A DNA stretch of 64,000 nt. Source: Alteribacter lacisalsi (GTDB lineage: Bacteria > Bacillota > Bacilli > Bacillales > Salisediminibacteriaceae). Where the stretch lies: positions 558,001 to 622,000 of the forward strand of contig NZ_PDOF01000001.1 of the NCBI RefSeq assembly GCF_003226345.1, given 5' to 3'. The notes beneath the pieces are model-generated. The model was not told the DNA's origin. It searched no databases and saw nothing but the letters and a program-made list of their open reading frames with translations. Every line of letters begins with the position of its first letter. Positions within the stretch are counted from its first letter, which is position 1. Shown here one piece after another: positions 1 to 9,358 of the stretch. A program made the translations under genes and the position numbers.

Positions 1-379
1 GATTACGTGAAAAATCAAAGCCCTCAAACTGTTCTTTTTTGCTCATTTCTCTGTCTCCTCTCTCGTGATCAAGTGTTTTCTCCACCGTGGCGATCATCCG
101 GTTCAGGCGCCGCCGTTTCTCCATCAGGGCGTTCCGCTGGAGGCGGAGGGCTTCCTTCCGGTTGAAATCGGGGTTATCCAGTATGTCTTTGATTTTACTC
201 AGGGGGAACCCTATTTCCCTGAAAAAAAGAATCTGCTGCAGCTTTTCCAGATTGTCGTCTGAATAGATCCGGTACCCTGCTTCCGTGACTGATTCCGGTT
301 TCAAAAGCCCGATTTTATCGTAATGATGCAGTGTGCGGACACTGACGCCCGTCAGTTCTGCTACCTGTTTGACCTGCAT
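1..379 (-). CDS. MerR-family transcriptional regulator (3' end cut by window edge)
   Basis: The first 126 codons of a MerR-type activator. The N-terminus reads MQVKQVAELTGVSVRTLHHY, the winged-helix DNA-binding domain, followed by GLLKPESVTEAGYRIYS and a helical region ending in a Lys/Arg-rich coiled-coil linker (around residues 80-105). The segment after it (MSKKEQFEGFDF) resembles the start of the effector domain in the Mta/TipA branch, so a drug- or stress-sensing activator is likely (inference). The ATG at 379 has a strong GGAGGTGAAGGG site just upstream. The C-terminal ligand domain lies outside the window, so the inducer cannot be guessed. It is divergent from the DUF3267 gene at 480. 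Confidence 0.9.
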   Translation of the reverse strand, partial: MQVKQVAELTGVSVRTLHHYDKIGLLKPESVTEAGYRIYSDDNLEKLQQILFFREIGFPLSKIKDILDNPDFNRKEALRLQRNALMEKRRRLNRMIATVEKTLDHERGDREMSKKEQFEGFDFSRN

Positions 380-402
380 CCCTTCACCTCCTGACAGTTC
401 TC

Positions 403-433
403 ACTTTAGCGTATCACGCAGCGTGAGGGTCAA
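403..433 (-). promoter_or_regulatory. MerR-type promoter with 19-bp spacer (probable autoregulation)
   Basis: On the minus strand, TTGACC (433-428) and TAAAGT (408-403) are separated by exactly 19 bases, the overlong spacing typical of MerR-activated promoters. The spacer contains the dyad TCACGC-T-GCGTGA, much like the CTCACG..CGTGAG operators of Mta/TipA-type regulators. The promoter faces the merR start at 379. Confidence 0.8.
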
Positions 434-479
434 CCGAAATCGTGACATTTTTTTGATCAAAAATGAAGGCTGGTGTAAA

Positions 480-1064
480 GTGGAAGAAATGACTGGGGAA
501 GAGGTGAGGGAAGTGGAGAGACAGCTTGACGAAGAAAGATACGAAGTTTATGACCGGACATTTTCCGTGGCCCGTGCGAATAAACAGGCGCTGATCTGGG
601 GCGGCGTTATTTTTATCGTGACAATGGTGGCTTTCGTGGCAGTATGGGGACCCAGGGGGAACGGGTTCAGCGAGCTGTTATGGATCGGGCTGACCATCTT
701 CGCCTTCATTTTCCTGCACGAGCTCCTCCATGCGGCCGGCTATATACTGGCAGGCAAAGTAAAGGCGGGGGACGTGAAGCTCGGCGTGTTCTGGAAAAAG
801 CTGACGCCCTACGCTCACTGTAAAGTGCCGATCCGGGCCGAGGCTTACCGGTTTGCGGTCATTCTTCCGGTCATCCTGGGAATTGGGCCATTGCTCTATG
901 CTTTTGCTGCAGGAAGCTATTTCTGGATGATGGTCGGAACGATTATGCTGATCGGCTCAACAGGAGACTGGATGATCGTCAGGTCAATTCGGGAGTTTGA
1001 TCGTGATGCTTTCGTGGAGGATCATCCGGAGGAGATCGGATGCCGGGTGTATGTGAAAAAATGA
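480..1064 (+). CDS. DUF3267-family membrane zincin-like protein
   Basis: A protein of about 190 residues with an acidic amphipathic N-terminus, then four predicted membrane segments. The second carries HELLHAAG, matching the HExxH zinc-protease signature at the membrane face that defines DUF3267. Some relatives are called site-2-protease-like, but no substrate is known to me. The start is uncertain: GTG at 480 (AAGG about ten bases upstream) or ATG at 489. The longer open frame back to 333 runs through the MerR promoter and lacks domain homology. It is divergent from merR and ends at a strong terminator. Confidence 0.75.
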   Translation: MEEMTGEEVREVERQLDEERYEVYDRTFSVARANKQALIWGGVIFIVTMVAFVAVWGPRGNGFSELLWIGLTIFAFIFLHELLHAAGYILAGKVKAGDVKLGVFWKKLTPYAHCKVPIRAEAYRFAVILPVILGIGPLLYAFAAGSYFWMMVGTIMLIGSTGDWMIVRSIREFDRDAFVEDHPEEIGCRVYVKK

Positions 1065-1075
1065 GACACTAGTAA

Positions 1076-1110
1076 AGCTGACAGCGGTCTGGCCGCTGTC
1101 AGCTTTTTAT
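1076..1110 (+). terminator. Rho-independent terminator
   Basis: A 12-bp perfect stem AGCTGACAGCGG / CCGCTGTCAGCT with a 5-base loop, followed by TTTTT. It ends the DUF3267 gene. Confidence 0.9.
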
Positions 1111-1130
1111 CTCGGAGAATTTTCATGTGG

Positions 1131-1370
1131 CTATACTTTTTCAACGAGGTAGGCTTTTTTGTCTCTGAAATACTTTTCCCCGTTTTCCGAGGAATGCTCG
1201 AAAAAACCTTTGAAACTGCGGACCACACGGTAGTGCCGTTCCGGTTCGGAAAAGAGCTGCTCTTCGTTTGTGGCAATCAGGACCACATCCGTGGTTGAAA
1301 CAAAACTGTCCAGTTCCTGTGCGGTATAGTTCTGGCCCGATTCCAGTGTATTCAGCCGGTGCTGTGGCAA
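1131..1370 (-). CDS. Small hypothetical protein, 79 aa, TTG start
   Basis: I do not recognise the family. The frame reads LPQHRLNTLESGQNYTAQEL... and ends ...KKAYLVEKV, with protein-like composition and no Cys or membrane segment. The TTG at 1370 is chosen because AAAAAGGAGGAG lies six to eight bases upstream. The open frame continues upstream past this start, but that part overlaps the region ahead of the MATE gene and reads as low-quality sequence. It faces the DUF3267 terminator. Another frame also stays open here, so the call rests mainly on the ribosome binding site. Confidence 0.55.
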   Translation of the reverse strand: MPQHRLNTLESGQNYTAQELDSFVSTTDVVLIATNEEQLFSEPERHYRVVRSFKGFFEHSSENGEKYFRDKKAYLVEKV

Positions 1371-1501
1371 ACAAATCTCCTCCTTTTTGGGTTTACAGGG
1401 CTCTACCCGGTCCCGCTGACTGCTTAAACCATTCTTTTTCCGGTAAAATGGTGTAAGATAGCAGAAGACATCATGGAACAACGGATTGGCAGGTGAGCAG
1501 A

Positions 1502-2875
1502 ATGGAACACGTGGAATCAGGCAGGGAAAAGGCGCAGCTGTTTTTAAGAATTTTGTGGCCAATTATGGTCACGCAGGTGAGCTTTTTTGCCATGAATCTG
1601 GTTGATACAATTATGAGCGGACGGGTAGGGACCGATGACCTGGCAGGTGTAGCGATCGGCTCGAGTCTCTGGCTGCCGGTGTTTGCGGGGATTAATGGGA
1701 TTCTTCTGGCGGTTACCACGATTGTGGCCCAGCTGGTCGGAAGCGGCCAGAAGGACCGGATCGCCTACGCGGTTACACAGTCACTGTATCTGGCGGTTGC
1801 CATTGCGCTCATGGTGGCAGTGGCGGGAAGTGTTGTTCTTGAACCGTTTTTGAACGTCATGCATCTGGACGCAGCGGTGCATTATATATCGTTTCATTAT
1901 CTGATCGGGCTGGCTTTCGGCATCATTCCCCTATTCCTGGCAAGTGTGCTTCGGAACTTTTTCGATGGACAGGGACTCACCCGGATCACGATGATGATCG
2001 TGATTATTGCCGTTCCTTTTAACGTTCTGTTAAATTATGGATTTATCTTTGGGAACTTCGGGCTTCCGGCTCTTGGCGGCATCGGCGCAGGCTATGCCAC
2101 AGCAGCCACGTACTGGATTATTTTTGCAATCAGTGTAGTCATGACCTTCAAGATTCCGGTAATCCGCAGGTTCCAGATCTTTGTGACCTGGTTCAAACCA
2201 TCATGGAAAACATGGAAGGAACAGCTCGCCATCGGGATCCCGATCGGGCTTTCGATCTTTTTTGAATCGAGTATTTTTGCTGTGGTGACGCTTCTGATGG
2301 GCGTAATGTTTACGACAGTTACCGTAGCGGCGCACCAGGTGGCGCTAAGCTTTACGTCCCTTATTTTTATGATTCCCCTCAGCATCAGTATGGCGCTCAC
2401 AATCGTTGTCGGCTTTTCGGTCGGCGGCAGACGGTTTAAGGCGGCGCGCACCTACGCTCATCTTGGCGTATGGGGGGCCATCGGCTTTCTCGCAGTCGGT
2501 GCTGTGTTTCTTTACTTTTTCCGTGAGCAGATCGCTCTATTGTATACGAGCGATTGGGAAGTGGTCGCGATGGCCGGTCAGTTTATCATCATCGCGATCG
2601 TCTATCAGCTTTCCGATGCGGCACAGTCCGGTCTTCAGGGGGTGCTTCGGGGGTACAAGGACGTGAAGGTGCCGTTTTACACCGCCTTCGTGTCGTACTG
2701 GCTCGTAGGCATCCCCGCGGGGTACCTTCTTGCCGCTTACACATGGATGGGGCCGTTCGGACTCTGGGTCGGAATCACCCTCGGTCTCACGTGCGCAGCA
2801 GCAGGATTTTTCGTCCGTCTGCTGATTGTGCAGCGGAGAGCTGAGCAGGAGTCGGCCGTACTTACGGAGCAGTAA
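1502..2875 (+). CDS. MATE-family multidrug/Na+ antiporter (NorM-like)
   Basis: About 457 residues with 12 predicted membrane helices in two homologous halves, the MATE layout. Family features are visible: LWPIMVTQVSFFAMNLVDTIMSGRVG in the first helices and the matching second-half segment LAIGIPIGLSIFFESSIFAV, with QGVLRGYKDVKVPFY near the end. These proteins export cationic drugs or metabolites in exchange for Na+ or H+. The ATG at 1502 follows AGGTGAG; a GTG at 1493 is an alternative. It stands alone, with no regulator immediately adjacent. The substrate cannot be told from sequence. Confidence 0.92.
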   Translation: MEHVESGREKAQLFLRILWPIMVTQVSFFAMNLVDTIMSGRVGTDDLAGVAIGSSLWLPVFAGINGILLAVTTIVAQLVGSGQKDRIAYAVTQSLYLAVAIALMVAVAGSVVLEPFLNVMHLDAAVHYISFHYLIGLAFGIIPLFLASVLRNFFDGQGLTRITMMIVIIAVPFNVLLNYGFIFGNFGLPALGGIGAGYATAATYWIIFAISVVMTFKIPVIRRFQIFVTWFKPSWKTWKEQLAIGIPIGLSIFFESSIFAVVTLLMGVMFTTVTVAAHQVALSFTSLIFMIPLSISMALTIVVGFSVGGRRFKAARTYAHLGVWGAIGFLAVGAVFLYFFREQIALLYTSDWEVVAMAGQFIIIAIVYQLSDAAQSGLQGVLRGYKDVKVPFYTAFVSYWLVGIPAGYLLAAYTWMGPFGLWVGITLGLTCAAAGFFVRLLIVQRRAEQESAVLTEQ

Positions 2876-2890
2876 ATGGGGTGTGGGGGA

Positions 2891-2970
2891 TTAAGGGTTT
2901 TAGAATTTGTTTAGAGGTTTTACATTTCGTTTAGGGCTCTTATTTTTCCTTTAGAGGTTTTAACAGAATT
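2891..2970 (+). repeat. Four tandem, exactly 20-bp-spaced imperfect repeats
   Basis: Units begin at 2891, 2911, 2931 and 2951, each starting TTA(A/G) and carrying GGTTTTA or a near variant eight bases in: TTAAGGGTTTTAGAATTTGT, TTAGAGGTTTTACATTTCGT, TTAGGGCTCTTATTTTTCCT, TTAGAGGTTTTAACAGAATT. The period of about two helical turns places the units on one DNA face. They lie 90 bases upstream of the lipoprotein gene at 3060. Function unknown. Confidence 0.7.
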
Positions 2971-3059
2971 CATGTAAATGTTTGAAAAACAAGAGAGCAA
3001 AGTTAAGAGGCCGCGGTATAGGGAATAGTCGATGAAGATGAGCTGAAGGGGGATTTTTA

Positions 3060-3542
3060 TTGAAACGATCATTGCTTCCAGGCCTCTGGTCTTTCATTAT
3101 AATATTGCTGGCAGCCTGCGGGGCAGACGGGGGCCAGGATCTGACAGAAGAAACTTCTGAGTTCGGTGATTTGCCTGAAGTCATTGGCAATCCGATAGAC
3201 ATAGACGGGGACGGTGCGGATGAACGGGTGAACGTGAAGCTTTCAACCGATGTACATCAGTTTGATGCCGGAGAGACTTTGGTTCTATATACGAAAAATG
3301 CCGGTCCCGAGGACATCACAGCCGAGCATGCCTACAGTCTGGAAAAAAAGATGGACAACGAATGGATTAAAGTTGAACTGAGCCGCGGGACAGCCGAAGA
3401 GTCGATTGTGACACTGGAAGCAGGCGAATCATTCGGGCAGGAAATCGACCTTCCTGACGATCTCCCGGCAGGCATGTACCGCTTTGTTAAAATCGTTCAG
3501 GACGACTACCCGCTGGCGGCATTGTTTGATATTAATGAATAA
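3060..3542 (+). CDS. Lipoprotein with bacterial Ig-like (Big_14-like) domain
   Basis: A 160-residue lipoprotein. The TTG start follows AAGGGGG. Residues 1-20 are a signal peptide ending in the lipobox LLAAC, so the mature protein should be anchored outside the membrane. An acidic linker with the stretch DIDGDGADE leads into a beta-rich domain: YSLEKKMDNEWIKVELS..., VTLEAGESFGQEIDLPDDLPAGMYRFVKIV, which matches my memory of the Ig-like domain common in small Bacillus lipoproteins. No catalytic residues are apparent. The gene is monocistronic between the 20-bp repeats and a hairpin at 3589. Confidence 0.75.
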   Translation: MKRSLLPGLWSFIIILLAACGADGGQDLTEETSEFGDLPEVIGNPIDIDGDGADERVNVKLSTDVHQFDAGETLVLYTKNAGPEDITAEHAYSLEKKMDNEWIKVELSRGTAEESIVTLEAGESFGQEIDLPDDLPAGMYRFVKIVQDDYPLAALFDINE

Positions 3543-3588
3543 TCGCAGGAAACAAACTGGAATATATGGTGAAATGTAAGAAGATACA

Positions 3589-3614
3589 GGGCTCTTTTCA
3601 AAGAGTCCGCTTTT
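3589..3614 (+). terminator. Terminator-like hairpin after the lipoprotein gene
   Basis: GGGCTCTTT / AAAGAGTCC stem (one G-T pair) with a tight loop, followed by GCTTTT. It could also act in the leader of the downstream glpK transcript, where Bacillus species use GlpP antitermination, but I see no clear antiterminator fold. Confidence 0.5.
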
Positions 3615-3650
3615 AATTGTCGGAATATTCGAACACACAAAGGAGGTCAT

Positions 3651-5329
<1,679 letters not shown>

Positions 5330-5378
5330 GCCTGCGGCATAGTCAGCAGAATGGATGCCCGGGCTGAATCAATATGTA

Positions 5379-5415
5379 AACAAGCACCCTCACATCGTGA
5401 AGGTGCTTGTTTTAT
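5379..5415 (+). terminator. Rho-independent terminator after glpK
   Basis: AACAAGCACC / GGTGCTTGTT stem around CTCACATCGTGAA, followed by TTATTT. It also separates glpK from the convergent ROK gene. Confidence 0.85.
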
Positions 5416-5489
5416 TTGGCATACTTCACCACTGTTGCAGGATGGCAGGATGCGGCAGTCGAGACAATGATTTTCACTTATAGTGGATC

Positions 5490-6713
5490 CTAGACTTCCT
5501 CCGGTATAAATATATTCCGCAGCACCAGAGTGAACGCGCCTGTCAACATGCCGTCCTTACCGAGAGAGGAGGTGGAGATCTTTGTTTTTTCCATTGTATG
5601 GCGGAGAGATCCTTTCTCGACCATCTGTCTGAGTGGGGAGAGAATGAGATCACCGGCTTCAAAGATCCGTCCTTCCAGAATGATTCTCGAAGGGGTGAGA
5701 ATGTTGATAACGTTGGCAATGGCTATGCCGAGGTATCTGCCGGAATCCTCGAGTGTCTCCACTGCGTGAGGATCTCCTTCTGCTGCAGCCTTGAATACCA
5801 TTTCGATTGTTAAACTGTTTTCATCCCCTCTGAGCCACTCGGTAAGAATGGTACTTCTGCCCATGCGTATTCCTTTTTTTATCCTGTACAGAATAGCATG
5901 TTCGGAAGCGTAGGCTTCGAGGCAGCCGTGATTGCCGCAATGACAGCGGGGGCCGCTTACATCGACAGTTGTGTGCCCGATCTCACCGGCAGCATGATAG
6001 GGGCCGCGGAAGATTTTATTATTCAGAACCATCCCGGACCCAACACCGAGGCCCACACTGATACAGATGAAATTAGACACGGCCTGCCCCTGACCGTACC
6101 AGCTTTCGGCGAGAGTGAGGGCGCGTACATCATTCTCCACAAAAACAGGTACGGTAAACTCGTGTTCGAGAACTTCTTTTAGCGGAATATTTTCAAGGTT
6201 AAGGTGTGGGGCAAATACAGAGATCCCTTTCTCGGTATCCACCAGCCCGTGCATAGCCACGCCGATTCCGACGACGGATTCAGCAGGAGCCTTTTCCAGG
6301 CTCAGAACCTGATGAATGTTCTTAGTGATAATCTGCAGAAACTCATCTTTTGAAGGCAGTGTGGTCAACGGCTGATTGACTTCGTGTTTTACTTTTCCGT
6401 CCAGTGTTGCAATCACCGTGCGCACCACCTCGGCTGCTCCGTAAACGCCGATCACATAAAAACGGGATGCATTAATGCTTAGCATAATCGGTTTTCTGCC
6501 GCCTTTGGATTTACCCAGATCGGCTTCTTCTCTCAGAATCCCTTCCTCAAGAAACTCGCTGACGATTGTGCCGACGGTTGGAGGAGTCAGTTTTGTAATT
6601 TTTGCAATCTGCGCTCTCGATATGGGTCCCTGAAGTCGGACGAGATTAAGGATGGCTGTTTTGTTCAGCGATTTCATCCCTTCGAAGCTGCCTGTTTTAG
6701 GGATAAATGTCAT
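5490..6713 (-). CDS. ROK-family transcriptional repressor (XylR/NagC-like)
   Basis: About 407 residues. The N-terminal winged helix (SLNKTAILNLVRLQGPISRAQIAKITKLTPPTVGTIVSEF) is followed by a sugar-kinase-fold domain with the ROK zinc signature GPRCHCGNHGCLEAYAS (Cys ligands) and GEIGH. Such proteins repress sugar genes and release DNA on binding the inducer sugar. The start at 6713 has AGAGGT eight bases upstream; an upstream ATG at 6746 lacks a site. It ends the sugar ABC transporter side of the island and is a paralogue of the ROK protein at 20791, so the two probably co-regulate the region (inference). Confidence 0.92.
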   Translation of the reverse strand: MTFIPKTGSFEGMKSLNKTAILNLVRLQGPISRAQIAKITKLTPPTVGTIVSEFLEEGILREEADLGKSKGGRKPIMLSINASRFYVIGVYGAAEVVRTVIATLDGKVKHEVNQPLTTLPSKDEFLQIITKNIHQVLSLEKAPAESVVGIGVAMHGLVDTEKGISVFAPHLNLENIPLKEVLEHEFTVPVFVENDVRALTLAESWYGQGQAVSNFICISVGLGVGSGMVLNNKIFRGPYHAAGEIGHTTVDVSGPRCHCGNHGCLEAYASEHAILYRIKKGIRMGRSTILTEWLRGDENSLTIEMVFKAAAEGDPHAVETLEDSGRYLGIAIANVINILTPSRIILEGRIFEAGDLILSPLRQMVEKGSLRHTMEKTKISTSSLGKDGMLTGAFTLVLRNIFIPEEV

Positions 6714-6800
6714 ATTACAAACCTCTATTCTTTTGAAAATCTGCATTGGCGACGTGTCTTCCTTATCATTCTATCAGTCAAATCAGGATGGGGGGAATAG

Positions 6801-7460
6801 TTATTTCCATGTTCGCCAGATTCGGCCCCACTTGACTTCTGGATCGAAGGCGTACTGATCCTCATCGTATTTTGACATCAGGTACATCATCGAATTGTAG
6901 GCAGTCATCGCCATCCAGCCTGCCCAGATCACGATGAAAATGGAAATCACCGTACAGATGATCGTCAAAATGACCATATACAGGACAATGTTGACTGTAA
7001 ACAGGTAATTTTCCGTCACGAGACGTAGCGCCCTCTTGAGAAGAAGGGCAGGTGAATGAAGCTTCTGTTCCACCATTAAAGGCATGGTATAGAGCAGCAG
7101 AAGGTGCCACAGAATCAGAATATAAAGCACAATCATAGCACCGAAATATGTTAGAAAGGTACCCCATTGAAGGAGCAGAAAAAAGTAAACGGCCCCGGGT
7201 ACGCTTACAAGCAGGTACAGCAGTGTCAGAAGAACCCCTGGCTTCAGATAGAGCCGAAAAGCGTACCAGTAATCCCGGGGTCGGACGGACTTGCCGAGCC
7301 GTTTCTGCCTGATCACGTACAAGAGCCCGGCAGTGGCCGGTCCAAGAGTGATTACAGGGAGGATGCTGAGCCACCAGAGAATGGTGGCCCACAGCACAGT
7401 ACCCAGATTCTGATACGTATCGAAGATGGAACGGTAAAACACAGTCATGGCATGTCTCAT
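6801..7460 (-). CDS. YesL-type (DUF624) membrane protein
   Basis: A 219-residue protein with five to six predicted membrane helices. It matches the YesL/DUF624 family by the N-terminal pattern (YRSIFDTYQNLGTVLWATILWWLSILPVITLGPATAGLLYVIR) and the terminal basic segment. Proteins of this family sit in Bacillus operons for plant oligosaccharide ABC transporters; their role is unclear. It starts six bases after the stop of the MalG-like permease, with AAAGGA upstream, so it is the last gene of the transporter operon. Confidence 0.85.
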   Translation of the reverse strand: MRHAMTVFYRSIFDTYQNLGTVLWATILWWLSILPVITLGPATAGLLYVIRQKRLGKSVRPRDYWYAFRLYLKPGVLLTLLYLLVSVPGAVYFFLLLQWGTFLTYFGAMIVLYILILWHLLLLYTMPLMVEQKLHSPALLLKRALRLVTENYLFTVNIVLYMVILTIICTVISIFIVIWAGWMAMTAYNSMMYLMSKYDEDQYAFDPEVKWGRIWRTWK

Positions 7461-7466
7461 AATGAA

Positions 7467-8300
7467 TTATCCTTTAATACCGCTCATCGCAATACCTTTC
7501 ACGATGAAACGCTGGGCAAAAATAAAGAGAATGACAACCGGCAGCGCCGAGAACAGGGTAGCGGCCATCAATTTGGCGAACTGAATATTAAACTGGCCCT
7601 GCATAATGGCAAGACCCACCGGAAGTGTTCTCATATCCGCACTGGTGGTGACGATTAAAGGCCACAGGTAATCGTTCCAGTTCGCCATAAATGTAAAGAG
7701 GGCAAGAACGACAAGGGAAGGCTTGGCGAGCGGCAGAATGATTTTCCAGTAGATAAAGAAGCTTGATGCGCCGTCAATTCTGGCGGCTTCCTCCAGTTCA
7801 TGAGGTATTCCGATAAAGAACTGTCTTAATAAAAAGATGCCGAATACGCTGGCAAGACCGGGAAAGATCATGGCGGCATAGTTGTTTACCCAGCCGAGCG
7901 TACTGATGAGACCGTAAAGAGGCACCAGGTTCATCACCGGCGGGATCATCATCGTACCCATCAGGCCCCAGAACAGTACGTCCCGCCCTCTGAATTTAAG
8001 TCTGGCAAAGGCGTAGGCAGACATGGAATTAAACAGCAGCATTAAAGCTGTATGAACGGTCGCTATAAAGAAGCTGTTCCAGAACCATCTTAAAATCGGG
8101 ACATCCTGTCGGAGGAACACATCTACATAGTTCTGAAAGGTAATCGTTTCCGGAATCCAGCGGATCGGCCAGGAGATTGCCTGGCTTTCAGGCTTCAGGG
8201 AAGTGGACAGTACCCAAAGCAGCGGCAGAATCCAGAAAAGTGCCATAACACTCAAAAAGATGAAACTGAGCCACTTTGAAGATTTATCTTCTACAGCCAT
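7467..8300 (-). CDS. Sugar ABC transporter permease, MalG-like
   Basis: A 277-residue inner-membrane permease with six predicted helices. The EAA loop is visible as ELEEAARIDGASSFFIYWKIILPLAKPSL, the site that docks the ATPase. The C-terminus ends in QRFIVKGIAMSGIKG, typical of CUT1 MalG/AraQ-type permeases. It is the partner of the permease at 8316-9257 and imports oligosaccharides bound by the lipoprotein at 9359. No ATPase gene lies in the operon; Bacillaceae commonly supply a shared MsmX ATPase (family knowledge). Confidence 0.93.
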   Translation of the reverse strand: MAVEDKSSKWLSFIFLSVMALFWILPLLWVLSTSLKPESQAISWPIRWIPETITFQNYVDVFLRQDVPILRWFWNSFFIATVHTALMLLFNSMSAYAFARLKFRGRDVLFWGLMGTMMIPPVMNLVPLYGLISTLGWVNNYAAMIFPGLASVFGIFLLRQFFIGIPHELEEAARIDGASSFFIYWKIILPLAKPSLVVLALFTFMANWNDYLWPLIVTTSADMRTLPVGLAIMQGQFNIQFAKLMAATLFSALPVVILFIFAQRFIVKGIAMSGIKG

Positions 8301-8315
8301 AGTATTTCCTCCTGT

Positions 8316-9257
8316 CTATTTTTCTCTTGTCATTAATTTAAACTGGATTAAGCTGATGGACAGCAGGATCATCCCGAGTATGACGGACATCGCTGCTGCT
8401 AGACCGGCCCGCGGATTTCCACCGGTGAAACCGACCTCGTAGATATAAAGAATTAACACCCGTGTTTCGTATCCCGGTCCACCGCCAGTGGCAAGCTGCG
8501 GCTGGGCCATGACGTTAAACGAGGCGAGGGTTGTCATGATCACGACGAAAGCCATCGGCCCCTTGAGACCGGGCAGTGTTACATGGAAAAACTGCTGAAT
8601 TTTATTGGCTCCGTCAATTTTTGCGGCTTCATATAATTGATCCGGAATCTCACCGAGTCCGGCAAGGAATAAGATCATATTCGTTCCAATTGTCCACCAG
8701 ATCGTCATAAGTACAAGAGAAATCCATACCCACGGTGCCCGGGTCAGCCAGGGAATCGCATCGAGTCCCAGATAGGCGAGGTAGTAGTTTACCAGTCCGG
8801 CGTTTGTATCCAGCATCCAGATCCAGATCAGGACCACTGTTACAACGGACAAAAGACTGGGGGCGTAAAATAATGCACGGAAAAAATTGTGTCCAAAAGG
8901 CCTTGTGTTAATTCCGATTGCCAGAAACAAAGGAATAATCACAAGAAAGGGTACAGAGAGAATCACAAATATGAGGGTTGCCCTGAAAGCTGCCCAGAAG
9001 TAGTCAAAGAACAGGCTGTCAGTCACCCACAGGATATTGGCGTAATTCTGAAGTCCGACAAAGGTGGCATCGGTGAAAAAGTTCCAGCTGTGAAAGCTGA
9101 TATAAATACCGTAGAGCGTTGGATAGGCAAGAAAGATAATGAAGAAAAACAAATGTGGTGAAATAAATATCAACGGTGCGTACTTTTCCTTCCAGTCTGT
9201 TCTGCCAGGCTTAACCGGCTGGTTCAACGGAATCCCGCCATTTTTTTGTAATTTCAT
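8316..9257 (-). CDS. Sugar ABC transporter permease, MalF-like
   Basis: About 313 residues with six predicted helices and the EAA loop PDQLYEAAKIDGANKIQQFFHVTLPGLKGPM. It belongs to the CUT1 permease family for oligosaccharides. The start at 9257 (MKLQKNGG) is preferred because GGGAGAGGA lies seven bases upstream; the frame extends to 9308 without such a site. It follows the binding-protein gene after a strong intercistronic hairpin, and the MalG-like gene begins 15 bases downstream. Confidence 0.93.
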   Translation of the reverse strand: MKLQKNGGIPLNQPVKPGRTDWKEKYAPLIFISPHLFFFIIFLAYPTLYGIYISFHSWNFFTDATFVGLQNYANILWVTDSLFFDYFWAAFRATLIFVILSVPFLVIIPLFLAIGINTRPFGHNFFRALFYAPSLLSVVTVVLIWIWMLDTNAGLVNYYLAYLGLDAIPWLTRAPWVWISLVLMTIWWTIGTNMILFLAGLGEIPDQLYEAAKIDGANKIQQFFHVTLPGLKGPMAFVVIMTTLASFNVMAQPQLATGGGPGYETRVLILYIYEVGFTGGNPRAGLAAAMSVILGMILLSISLIQFKLMTREK

Positions 9258-9280
9258 ACTCATTCCTCTCCCTAATTTGA

Positions 9281-9310
9281 TAATGAGGAGGGACGATCCC
9301 CTCCTCATTA
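9281..9310 (-). other. Intercistronic hairpin between binding protein and permease genes
   Basis: A perfect 12-bp stem TAATGAGGAGGG / CCCTCCTCATTA with a 6-base loop and no T-run. Such hairpins after the binding-protein gene often protect its mRNA 3' end and lower permease output (family knowledge). Confidence 0.75.
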
Positions 9311-9358
9311 TACTCAGGTTATATATACTGATTTCTGACTGTACTAACTAAAACGTCC

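Noticed and set aside
333-479. Longer N-terminus for the DUF3267 protein
   Set aside because: It would be encoded across the MerR promoter and merR leader, and its residues look unrelated to the family.
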